Shown here piece after piece: positions 35,884 to 43,256 of a stretch of 64,000 nucleotides of DNA (its first letter is position 1; each line of letters starts with the position of its first letter). The stretch covers positions 186,001 to 250,000 of the forward strand of contig CAAFUS010000003.1 in the NCBI GenBank assembly GCA_900766265.1, written 5' to 3'. Below the pieces are notes generated by a model. The model was not told the DNA's origin, did not search any database, and saw only the letters and a list, made by a program, of their open reading frames with translations. Source of the stretch: Pseudomonadaceae bacterium (GTDB lineage: Bacteria > Pseudomonadota > Gammaproteobacteria > Pseudomonadales > Pseudomonadaceae). Both the position numbers and the translations under genes were made by a program.

Positions 35884-36738
35884 TCATATCATATTATCAA
35901 TAGAGCAACGTAACGTAGTGTCCTCGTGGTACATCACCGAGCGGCCACCGTCGATAGTGATGCAGGAGGCGTTGATGAACGGGGCCTCGTCAGTCGCCAG
36001 GAACAGCGCCGTCATCGCCACTTCGACCGGCTGGCCGATACGCCTGGGTGGATGCATGTCCAAGGCACGCTGGCGCTCGGCATGGGGGTCGCCGAAACCG
36101 TTCCAGTAGTCGATGTTGAGCTGGGTCTCGATGTAGCCGGGCGCGATGGCGTTGACCCGGATGCCCTTAGGCGCGTACTCGATGCCCAGGGCCCGGGTCA
36201 GCCCCAGCAGGCCATGCTTGGCGACCGGATAGGGGAAGCAGCCGGGGATAATGTTGGTCGAGTGCACCGAGGCGATGTTGATGATGTTGCCAACACCGCG
36301 TTCGAGCATGTGCGGCAGTGCCGCCTTGCAGCCATACCAGACGCCGTCCAGGTCGATGGCGAAGCAGCGGCGCCAGTCTTCGTCGGTCATCTCGAGCGGG
36401 TCGCGGAACACGTTGACCCCGGCGCAGTTGACCAGCACGTCGACGCGTCCGTAGCGCTCGATGGCCATGCCGATCAATGCCTCGAGCTGGGCCGGCTGGG
36501 TGACATCGACCTGCAGGGCCCAGACCTCCCCGCCCCGCTCGCGCCAGCCGGCGGCGACCCGCTCGACCTTCTCGCCCTGGATGTCACCGACCACCACGCG
36601 GGCCTGCTGGGCCTGGAAGCACGCCACGATCGCCTCACCGATGCCCTGGGCACCGCCGGTGATCACTACCACCTTGTCTTTCAAACGTTCGCCACGCAGC
36701 GGTTCGGGAACCGGGGGTAAGGAAAGAGGGGTCGCCAT
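35884..36738 (-). CDS. SDR sugar 1-dehydrogenase (probable L-arabinose/D-galactose 1-dehydrogenase)
   Basis: Short-chain dehydrogenase predicted to oxidise the sugar at C1 to its lactone with NAD(P)+. The product has 284 residues: cofactor loop TGGAQGIGEAI (about 27-37), VNCAGVNVF, catalytic Ser in IINIASVHS, and the YPVAKHG Tyr-Lys pair. The acidic residue in VVGDIQGEK suggests NAD preference. Its place between a lactonase gene and the AraFGH transporter supports the sugar dehydrogenase role, but SDR specificity cannot be read from sequence. The protein continues TTLRCSIDNMI past the usual family end (GGRSVMYHED), and this tail is encoded by the AT-rich operator-like sequence before araF. 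Confidence 0.82.
   Translation of the reverse strand: MATPLSLPPVPEPLRGERLKDKVVVITGGAQGIGEAIVACFQAQQARVVVGDIQGEKVERVAAGWRERGGEVWALQVDVTQPAQLEALIGMAIERYGRVDVLVNCAGVNVFRDPLEMTDEDWRRCFAIDLDGVWYGCKAALPHMLERGVGNIINIASVHSTNIIPGCFPYPVAKHGLLGLTRALGIEYAPKGIRVNAIAPGYIETQLNIDYWNGFGDPHAERQRALDMHPPRRIGQPVEVAMTALFLATDEAPFINASCITIDGGRSVMYHEDTTLRCSIDNMI
35888..35897. promoter_or_regulatory. Candidate second operator upstream of araF
   Basis: ATCATATTAT matches nine of ten positions of the palindrome ATCATATGAT found in the promoter of the GntR gene (38464-38473). It lies 91 bp before the araF start and contains a possible -10 box TATGAT on the minus strand. It overlaps the last codons of the SDR gene. An internal promoter for araFGH controlled by the same repressor is inferred. 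Confidence 0.45.
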
Positions 36739-36798
36739 AATCGGTACGCTCCTGGAGCTAACGAGATGCGCCGGATACGCCGACGCACGGTGAAGGAA

Positions 36799-37677
36799 TC
36801 AGCCGGCGAAACGGGTACAGGGCGTGCCGACCACGCCAACATCTGCCACCAGCACGGCGCCATCCAGCGGGCCGTCGCTACCCGGCGGCGCAGCACTGGT
36901 GACATACAGCCGATCGAGTCCGGGGCCGCCGAAGACGCAACTGGTCGGATGGCTGACCGGCAGCTCGACTACCCGGTCGACGGTGCCGTCCGGCGCGAAC
37001 CTGAGCAGGCAACCACCGCCCCAGCGGGCGTTCCAGACGAAACCTTCGGCATCGAGCGCCGAACCGTCGGGCGCCCCGCGCGAATGCGCGGCCGCCCATG
37101 CCTGGCGCACACCGAGGGTGCCGTCCGGTTCGATTGGATAACGGTAGATGACGCCGTCGAGCGTGTCGGCGCAGTAAAGACTCGGCGGCGAATCGTTCCA
37201 GAGCAAGGTGTTGACGATGCCGAAATCACTGGCTAGCTGAGTGACCGAGGCATCGACATCGACCCGGAACAGGCCGCCGGAGCGGCGGGTGACCGGGAGG
37301 TCGCCGCCCTGGGCGTCGAAATTGTTCTGCATGGTGCCCAGCCACAGCCGCCCACGGCCGTCGCAGCGTGCCTCGTTGGCGCGGTTGTCGGGCACCGGAT
37401 CCGGCGCGCACAACAGGCTCAGCCTTGGCGCGTCGCCACCGGCGTCAGGGTCGAAGCGGTAGACGCCGCTGGGCAGGGTGACGAGAGCATCGCCCCGATC
37501 GGTCGGAATGAACGCGGAGATCGGTTCGCGAAAACGCCATCGCTCGAACCGGCCTTCGCACAACCGGCAGGCCATGCGCGCTGCGATGTCGACCCAATAC
37601 AGGGACTGCTGCGGCACATCCCAGAAGGGACCTTCGGCCAGCTTGAAGCGGTGTTCCGAGACGGGCAGCCAGTGCAT
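36799..37677 (-). CDS. SMP-30/gluconolactonase family sugar lactonase
   Basis: Metal-dependent six-bladed beta-propeller lactonase, predicted to open the galactono- or arabinono-lactone made by the adjacent dehydrogenase. The product has 292 residues. Metal ligands can be placed in LAEGPFWD (Glu15), FGIVNTLLWN (Asn) and GAPDGSALDAEG (Asp), with the NRANEARCDGRGRLWLGTM segment forming the substrate loop. GGAGG lies five bases before the ATG. It stands between the GntR gene and the SDR gene, 27 and 60 bp away. Confidence 0.88.
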   Translation of the reverse strand: MHWLPVSEHRFKLAEGPFWDVPQQSLYWVDIAARMACRLCEGRFERWRFREPISAFIPTDRGDALVTLPSGVYRFDPDAGGDAPRLSLLCAPDPVPDNRANEARCDGRGRLWLGTMQNNFDAQGGDLPVTRRSGGLFRVDVDASVTQLASDFGIVNTLLWNDSPPSLYCADTLDGVIYRYPIEPDGTLGVRQAWAAAHSRGAPDGSALDAEGFVWNARWGGGCLLRFAPDGTVDRVVELPVSHPTSCVFGGPGLDRLYVTSAAPPGSDGPLDGAVLVADVGVVGTPCTRFAG

Positions 37678-37704
37678 AGCAGCCTCCGATTATTGTTGTT
37701 CTGT

Positions 37705-38418
37705 TCATTCGCGCCGCCGGGCCACCAGCTCCGGATAGAACTGGGCGATGGTCACCGCCGCCCGCTCGATCAGGCTCATGCAGGCCCAGACCCCGCGCGC
37801 CGCATCCCGCGTCGCGATCGCATCGGCCAGATCCTTGTGCAGCGGCAGGGTCTTGCCCAGTTCCTCCGGCACCGTGGAGGACACCTCGAAGGACACCGCC
37901 AGCAGCGCGCCGAGCGCCGGCAGCATCTGCTCGATGAACTGGTTGTGGCTGGCCGCCAGCACCGCCTCGTGAAAGCGCCGGTCGGCCAGGTTGTAATCAC
38001 CCTTGTCGCCTAGCGAGGCTTCGAGCATCCGATAGCTCGCCTGTATCTCCTCGATCTGCGCCGGCGTCGCGCGCTCGCAGGCCCAGCGCACCGCCATCGG
38101 CTCGATACTGCGGCGCAGATCCAGCAGATCCATCACGAAATTCTCCGGCAGCCCCCTGGCCGCCAACCAACCTACGACCTGCGGGTCGAAGAGGTTCCAG
38201 CTGCGCACCGGCAGCACCCGCGTCCCCACCTTGGGTCCGACGTCCAGCATGCCCTTGGCCACCAGCGTCTTGATCGCCTCGCGGAGCACCGTCCGGCTCA
38301 CGCCGAGCTCTTCGCAGAGCGCCGCCTCGACCTTGAGGGTCTGCCCGGCCGCCACCACCCCGGAAGCGATCAACAAGCCTAGGCGATCCACGGTCGCCGC
38401 ATGGAAACTGGTGGACAT
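37705..38418 (-). CDS. GntR-family (FadR/FCD) regulator, DgoR-like
   Basis: Winged-helix repressor with an FCD ligand-binding domain, probably controlling the operon it heads. From the ATG at 38418 (GAGG upstream) it has 237 residues; in-frame ATGs at 38424 and 38451 are alternatives. The DNA-binding domain shows ALCEELGVSRTVLREAIKTL; the FCD domain has RRSIEPMAVRWACERATPAQ and the metal-ligand His in DRRFHEAVLAASHNQF. The WNLFDPQVVGWL segment resembles E. coli DgoR, the galactonate-responsive repressor. Its own promoter carries a palindrome in the spacer, so autorepression relieved by galactonate or a related aldonate is likely. Confidence 0.85.
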   Translation of the reverse strand: MSTSFHAATVDRLGLLIASGVVAAGQTLKVEAALCEELGVSRTVLREAIKTLVAKGMLDVGPKVGTRVLPVRSWNLFDPQVVGWLAARGLPENFVMDLLDLRRSIEPMAVRWACERATPAQIEEIQASYRMLEASLGDKGDYNLADRRFHEAVLAASHNQFIEQMLPALGALLAVSFEVSSTVPEELGKTLPLHKDLADAIATRDAARGVWACMSLIERAAVTIAQFYPELVARRRE

Positions 38419-38454
38419 CCACATCCCTCGGGTAGCGATGATTTGCTGCATTTG

Positions 38455-38483
38455 AGCCTAATCATCATATGATTGGCTGTCAA
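38455..38483 (-). promoter_or_regulatory. Promoter and operator of the dgoR-lactonase-SDR-araFGH-dgoKD operon
   Basis: On the minus strand there is a perfect -35 TTGACA (38478-38483), a 17-bp spacer and -10 TAGGCT (38455-38460). The spacer holds overlapping palindromes: ATCATATGAT (38464-38473) and AATCAT-CAT-ATGATT (38460-38474). A repressor bound there would block RNA polymerase directly. The -10 box is 37 bp before the regulator start. Confidence 0.75.
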
Positions 38484-38615
38484 ACGCCACCACCCTCGAG
38501 CCGATCCCTGCGCAATTGCCCTTGTCCGGACCGCGACCACAGGCCCCACTTTAAAAATCGGGGTCGTTGCTGCCTAATGACAGCTGCTGATTGAGCGATA
38601 ACCGGGGCTTATCCC

Positions 38616-39569
38616 ATGATCGCACCGCTTACCACCCTCACCTCACGCCTGCGCCTCAAGCAGCTGCGCCTGCTCATCGCCCTCGACGAGCAGGGCTCGC
38701 TGCACCGCGCCGCCGAACAGGTCGCCATCAGCCAACCGGGGGCGACCAAGGCACTGCACGAGATCGAGAGCACCTTCGGCACACCGTTGTTCACCCGCAC
38801 CAGCCAGGGCCTGGTGGCAAACGACCTGGGGCGCTGCGTGATCCGCTACGCGCGATTGATCCAAAGCGACCTGGCCCACCTACGCGAAGAAATGGTGGGC
38901 ATCAGCCAGGGCTATGGAGGCCGGCTGGCGGTGGGCATCATCATGGGCGCGGTGCCGCTGCTGATGCGGGCCCTCACCCGTCTGCGCGTCAAGCAGCCGG
39001 AACTGTCGGTTGAAATCATCGAAGACACCAGCGCACGCCTGCTCGGGCTGATCGACCAGGGCCGGCTGGATCTGGCGATCTGCCGCAACAGCGTCAGCCG
39101 CAGGCCCGACGCCTATACCTGCGTCGGCCTGCACGAGGAGCCCGTGGTGCTGGTCGCCCATCCCGAGCACCCGCTGGCCGGCAGCACCCGACTCGAGCTG
39201 CACCAGCTGCAGGGCTATCGCTGGGTGATCTTCCCCACCAACATGCCGATGCGCCTGCTGCTCGAGCGCGAGTTCAGCCAGGCAGGCCTCGAATTCCCGC
39301 GCTACCCGCTGGAGACGGCCTCCACCTTCACCACCCTCAGTCTGCTGCGCGAAGACCCCGAACTGGTCGCCCTGATGCCGCGCGACGTCGCCCAGTTCAG
39401 CGAAGGCTTCGGCATGATCCGCCGCCTGCCCCTGAGGCTGCAGTCGCGCAGCGAACCCTACGGCGTGGTGACCCGCAGCGGCGCCATCCTTGCACCACCG
39501 GCACAGCTGCTGCTCGAAGAACTGCAGCGTGAAAGTGCCAGCGATGCCGCCTCTGAGGGTTCCCCATGA
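38616..39569 (+). CDS. LysR-family regulator (GbpR/GguR type)
   Basis: Regulator of 317 residues with an N-terminal helix-turn-helix (SLHRAAEQVAISQPGATKAL, about 25-44) and a LysR effector domain (about 92-300). The opening RLRLKQLRLLIALDEQGSLH is typical of the GbpR/GguR subgroup associated with galactose and arabinose uptake. It is divergent from the GntR-led operon, so the 197 bp between them may hold sites for both regulators. Its stop overlaps the next gene by 4 bp. Confidence 0.88.
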   Translation: MIAPLTTLTSRLRLKQLRLLIALDEQGSLHRAAEQVAISQPGATKALHEIESTFGTPLFTRTSQGLVANDLGRCVIRYARLIQSDLAHLREEMVGISQGYGGRLAVGIIMGAVPLLMRALTRLRVKQPELSVEIIEDTSARLLGLIDQGRLDLAICRNSVSRRPDAYTCVGLHEEPVVLVAHPEHPLAGSTRLELHQLQGYRWVIFPTNMPMRLLLEREFSQAGLEFPRYPLETASTFTTLSLLREDPELVALMPRDVAQFSEGFGMIRRLPLRLQSRSEPYGVVTRSGAILAPPAQLLLEELQRESASDAASEGSP

Positions 39570-40498
39570 AACCGCAGCTGCTCATTCTCGCGCCTCTTTC
39601 CGCCGACAGCCTCGAGCGCATCAGCCAAGACTACGACACGTTCTACGCACCGGATGCCATCAGCCGGGACAAGGCGATAACCGAGCACGGCACAGCGATC
39701 CAGGCAGTGCTGACCATCGGCACCATCGGACTGAGCGCCGATGAAATCGAGCGGATGCCGCGCCTTTCCTTCGTCGCGGCGCTGGGAGTGGGCTACGAGA
39801 AGATCGACCTGGACGCCGCCCGGGCGCGCGGGATCGTCGTCGCCAACGGGGCCGGCAGCAACGCCGCCTGCGTCGCCGACCACGCCATGGCGCTACTACT
39901 CGCTGCGATCCGCGACCTCAACCGACTCGACCGTCTCTGCCGCGACGGGGTCTGGCGCGACGCATTGCCGATGCAGGACGGCGTAACCGGCAAGCGGCTG
40001 GGCATCCTTGGACTGGGCAGTATCGGCGAGCAACTGGCGCGCCGGGCCGCGGCGTTCGACCTGAGCATCGGTTACCACAGCCGCCACCGCCGCGGCGACT
40101 GCGCGTACCATTACTTCCCCAGCGTTCAGGAGTTGGCCCACTGGTGCGACTGCCTGGTGGTGGCGGTTCCCGGCGGCGCCGCCACGCACCACCTGGTCGA
40201 CGCCGCGGTGCTGCACGCCCTGGGGCCCGCGGGTTACCTGGTGAACGTAGCGCGCGGCAGTGTCGTCGACACCGTGGCGCTGGCACACGCCCTGGACGGG
40301 AAGCGGATAGCCGGGGCGGCATTGGACGTCTACGAAAGCGAACCGGAACCGCCGAAGCCACTGCTGCACCTGGACAATCTTATCCTCACGCCTCATATCG
40401 GCGGGCGCTCACCCCAGGCACTGGAGCAATCGATCCAGCTGTTCCTGCAGAACATTGCCCGCCATTTCTCCGGTGAGCCACCGCTCACGCCCGTCTAG
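39566..40498 (+). CDS. D-isomer-specific 2-hydroxyacid dehydrogenase
   Basis: NAD(P)-dependent reductase of 2-keto acids, of the glyoxylate/hydroxypyruvate reductase type. The product has 310 residues. The Rossmann motif GILGLGSIGEQLARRA is at about 146-161. The catalytic triad is visible as Arg in NVARGSVVD, Glu in DVYESEPEPP and His in LTPHIGGRSP. The gene begins inside the stop of the LysR gene (ATGA), so the two are co-translated. In this sugar-acid setting a role in reducing a keto acid or an aldehyde-acid by-product is possible, but the substrate is not known. Confidence 0.87.
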   Translation: MKPQLLILAPLSADSLERISQDYDTFYAPDAISRDKAITEHGTAIQAVLTIGTIGLSADEIERMPRLSFVAALGVGYEKIDLDAARARGIVVANGAGSNAACVADHAMALLLAAIRDLNRLDRLCRDGVWRDALPMQDGVTGKRLGILGLGSIGEQLARRAAAFDLSIGYHSRHRRGDCAYHYFPSVQELAHWCDCLVVAVPGGAATHHLVDAAVLHALGPAGYLVNVARGSVVDTVALAHALDGKRIAGAALDVYESEPEPPKPLLHLDNLILTPHIGGRSPQALEQSIQLFLQNIARHFSGEPPLTPV

Positions 40499-40516
40499 CC
40501 CGAGCGATGGCAGATT

Positions 40517-40813
40517 TCATCGTCCGCCCTGAACGTTGAGCCCGAGCCCCAGCACCGCCGCGAGGGAAAACGGCAACAGCAGGGTATCGAGCAGCAGACT
40601 ACCCGGCAGATCGAGCGCTGCGTGGCGCGGGGCTTCGGCGCCGAAGCGATCCCGCGGGCAACAGCCGCCGTTGAGCGCGTACCAGTCCAGGCGTGTGCCG
40701 GAATAGACGATCGGCGCCCCCGGTTTCGATGCATCCAGGGTGCGCACGGTGGCGCAGCCATTGAGCAACAGCGATCCAGCGAGGGCCACTGCGATCCTGG
40801 GGAATCGTTGCAT
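40517..40813 (-). CDS. YceK/YidQ-like small lipoprotein
   Basis: A 98-residue predicted outer-membrane lipoprotein. The ATG at 40813 gives MQRFPRIAVALAGSLLLNGC, with a lipobox LNGC and the acylated cysteine at residue 20. The rest has YSGTRLDWYALNGGCC and a hydrophobic Leu-rich C-terminal segment (SLLLDTLLLPFSLAAVLGLG), as in the YceK family (DUF1375). Its function is unknown. It converges on the 2-hydroxyacid dehydrogenase gene with 18 bp between the stops. Confidence 0.8.
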   Translation of the reverse strand: MQRFPRIAVALAGSLLLNGCATVRTLDASKPGAPIVYSGTRLDWYALNGGCCPRDRFGAEAPRHAALDLPGSLLLDTLLLPFSLAAVLGLGLNVQGGR

Positions 40814-40988
40814 GGTGCTGCCTCCCGCGCGGTGGTTTCGTCTTCGACCCGTCATCCATGGACAACACACCCCGTCGCCCGGCTCCGGGCATGCATGAGT
40901 ACCGCCACGCAGCGCGGCTGCCCCTCCTGGGTGCGCAAATGAGCCAGGTCAGGGGCCGCGATCCAGCTTATCCGGCGGCCCCTCGCCG

Positions 40989-41618
40989 TCAATCGTCGCT
41001 GACCAGATGGTGCTCGCCCCAGCGCGGCAGCATGTCCTGGGGAATGTTGAGCAGGTTGAGGATGCGCGCTACGACGAAATCGATCAGGTCGTCCAGCGTC
41101 TGCGGCTGGTGATAGAAACCGGGCGATGCCGGAAGGATCACCGCGCCGAGGTTCGACAGCTTGAGCATGTTTTCCAGGTGGATGCTCGAATAAGGCGCCT
41201 CGCGCGGCACCAGGATCAATTGCCGGCGCTCCTTTAGGGCCACGTCCGCCGCGCGCTCGATGAGGTTGTTGCAGGCGCCGGTGGCGATGGCCGACAGGGT
41301 TCCGGTAGAACAGGGCACCACCACCATGGCGGTCGGGGCACCGGAGCCGGAAGCCGGCGGCGCCATCCAGTCCTCCTTGGCGAACACGCGTATCTGCCCG
41401 GCGGCAGCGCCGGTGTACTCCGAGAGAAACGCCTGCATCGCCTGCGGCTTGGCCGGCAGCGTCACGTCGGTCTCGGTGGCCATTACCAGCTGCGCCGCCT
41501 TGGAAATGAGGAAATGTACCTCGCGGTCTTCCTGCACCAGGCAATCGAGCAGGCGCAGGCCGTATTGCGCGCCGGAGGCGCCGGTCATGGCCAGAGTGAT
41601 GCGTTCCGGTCCGCTCAT
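40989..41618 (-). CDS. ubiX: Flavin prenyltransferase UbiX
   Basis: Makes prenylated FMN, the cofactor of UbiD-type decarboxylases in ubiquinone synthesis. The product has 209 residues. The FMN-binding N-terminus ITLAMTGASGAQYGLRLL, the Ser/Thr-rich MVVVPCSTGTLSAIATG, and LVPREAPYSSIHLENML with the conserved Arg and Glu are present, as is PASPGFYHQPQTLDDLIDF. It follows mpl, as in Pseudomonas aeruginosa. Confidence 0.96.
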   Translation of the reverse strand: MSGPERITLAMTGASGAQYGLRLLDCLVQEDREVHFLISKAAQLVMATETDVTLPAKPQAMQAFLSEYTGAAAGQIRVFAKEDWMAPPASGSGAPTAMVVVPCSTGTLSAIATGACNNLIERAADVALKERRQLILVPREAPYSSIHLENMLKLSNLGAVILPASPGFYHQPQTLDDLIDFVVARILNLLNIPQDMLPRWGEHHLVSDD

Positions 41619-41696
41619 CGATCTGCTCCGTCGGACGGGTCCAGCCCCGCCCCTTCGCTCATGCGGGAGGCACCCGCCTCACTGTCTGAAATGCAT

Positions 41697-41718
41697 GGAA
41701 AAGCCTTCGGCGTTTTCC
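41697..41718 (-). terminator. Weak hairpin after mpl
   Basis: On the minus strand GGAAAAC-GCC-GAA-GGC-TTTTCC forms a hairpin with one bulged base just after the mpl stop. Its 3' arm contains TTTT, but there is no free T run. It may partly separate mpl from ubiX. Confidence 0.35.
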
Positions 41719-41721
41719 AGC

Positions 41722-43068
41722 CTACAAGGCGTCCGCCAGTTTGACGTGCAAGCCGCCGAAGCCGCCATTGCTCATGATCACCACCTGGGTACCCGGCTTC
41801 GCATCGGCCTTGACCTTGGCGATGATCGCCTCGAGCGAGTCGCACACCGTCGTCTCGACGGGCGAGCCGGCCACGGTCGCGGCGAGATCCCAGCCGAGGT
41901 TCGGCGGCGCGTACCAGATCGCCTGGTCGGCCAGCGCCACCGACTCGGCCAAGCCCTCGCGGTGCGCGCCCAGCTTCATGGAATTGGAGCGCGGCTCGAC
42001 CACGGCAATGATCGGCGCATCGCCAACACGCTTGCGCAGGCCGTCCAGGGTCGTGGCGATGGCAGTCGGATGATGGGCGAAATCGTCATAGAGCGTAACG
42101 CCCTTGATCTCGGCGACCTTCTCCATGCGGCGCTTGACGCTCTTGAATGCGCTCAGCGCTTCGGCGCCCTGGTTGGGCAACACGCCGACATGACGCGCCG
42201 CCGCCAGGGTCGCCAGGGCATTGCTGACGTTGTGCAGCCCGGTCAGCTCCCAGTCCACCACGCCCTGCACGGCACCGTCGAAGATCACTTCGAAGCGCGA
42301 GCCGTCGGCACGGAGCAAATTGGCTCGCCACTGCCCGCCGTCACCGGTGGTCTGCACCGGTGTCCAGCAGCCCATGTCGATGACCCGTTTGAGCGCCTCT
42401 TCCGCTTGCGGGTAAATGACCAGGCCCTCGCCCGGAATGGTGCGCACCAGATGATGGAATTGCCGCTCGATCGCAGCGAGGTCAGGGAAGATATCCGCAT
42501 GGTCGAACTCGAGGTTGTTCAGGATGGCCGTGCGGGGGCGGTAGTGGACGAACTTGCTGCGCTTGTCGAAGAAGGCGCTGTCGTATTCATCCGCCTCGAC
42601 CACGAAGAACGGCGTACCACCCAGGCGCGCCGAAATGCCGAAGTTCTGAGGCACGCCGCCGATGAGAAAGCCCGGGCTCATGCCGGCGTGCTCCAGCACC
42701 CAGGCCAGCATGCTGCTGGTGGTGGTCTTGCCATGGGTCCCGGCCGCCGCCAGGACCCAACGCCCCTGCAGCACATGGTCGGCAAGCCACTGCGGGCCGG
42801 ATACGTAGGGCAACCCCTTGTTCAGCACGTATTCGACCGCAGGATTACCGCGTGTCATCGCGTTGCCGACCACCACGAGATCAGGGGCGGGCTGGAGATG
42901 GGCCGGCTCGTAGCCCTGCATCAGCTCGATGCCCTGAGCCTCGAGCTGCGTACTCATGGGCGGGTATACGTTGGCATCCGAACCGGTGACCCGATGGCCG
43001 AGCTCCTTGGCCAGCACCGCGAGCGATCCCATGAAGGTGCCGCAGATGCCGAGAATATGGATATGCAT
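41722..43068 (-). CDS. mpl: UDP-MurNAc:L-Ala-D-Glu-mDap ligase Mpl
   Basis: Murein peptide ligase that reattaches recycled tripeptide to UDP-N-acetylmuramate. From the ATG at 43068 (MHIHILGICGTFMGSLAVLA) it has 448 residues. The Mur-ligase ATP loop AAGTHGKTTTSSMLAW, the VVEADEYDSAFFDKRSKF motif and YDDFAHHPTAIATTL are clear. The frame stays open upstream without Mur homology. It points away from exaC, with a 188-bp divergent gap. Confidence 0.96.
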   Translation of the reverse strand: MHIHILGICGTFMGSLAVLAKELGHRVTGSDANVYPPMSTQLEAQGIELMQGYEPAHLQPAPDLVVVGNAMTRGNPAVEYVLNKGLPYVSGPQWLADHVLQGRWVLAAAGTHGKTTTSSMLAWVLEHAGMSPGFLIGGVPQNFGISARLGGTPFFVVEADEYDSAFFDKRSKFVHYRPRTAILNNLEFDHADIFPDLAAIERQFHHLVRTIPGEGLVIYPQAEEALKRVIDMGCWTPVQTTGDGGQWRANLLRADGSRFEVIFDGAVQGVVDWELTGLHNVSNALATLAAARHVGVLPNQGAEALSAFKSVKRRMEKVAEIKGVTLYDDFAHHPTAIATTLDGLRKRVGDAPIIAVVEPRSNSMKLGAHREGLAESVALADQAIWYAPPNLGWDLAATVAGSPVETTVCDSLEAIIAKVKADAKPGTQVVIMSNGGFGGLHVKLADAL

Positions 43069-43256
43069 GTCGTTTCTCTGCAATGGGGTGAGCGCGCTCG
43101 AGCGGCGCGGCTGAGGCCACCGATGGCAGCCCGGAATGGGCCGCAGATTAACACAGGGTCCCGGGCTGATCCGCGCATCACTTCGTTCGCCGGTTGCCGA
43201 CCGGTGATCTACGCTTGATGCAGCAGTCCACACAATTACAAGATCAGGTGACTCCC

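Noticed and set aside
43069..43256. Sigma-54 promoter before exaC
   Set aside because: TGGCAG is present near 43122, but the -12 element TTGC is not at the required distance (AATGG instead).
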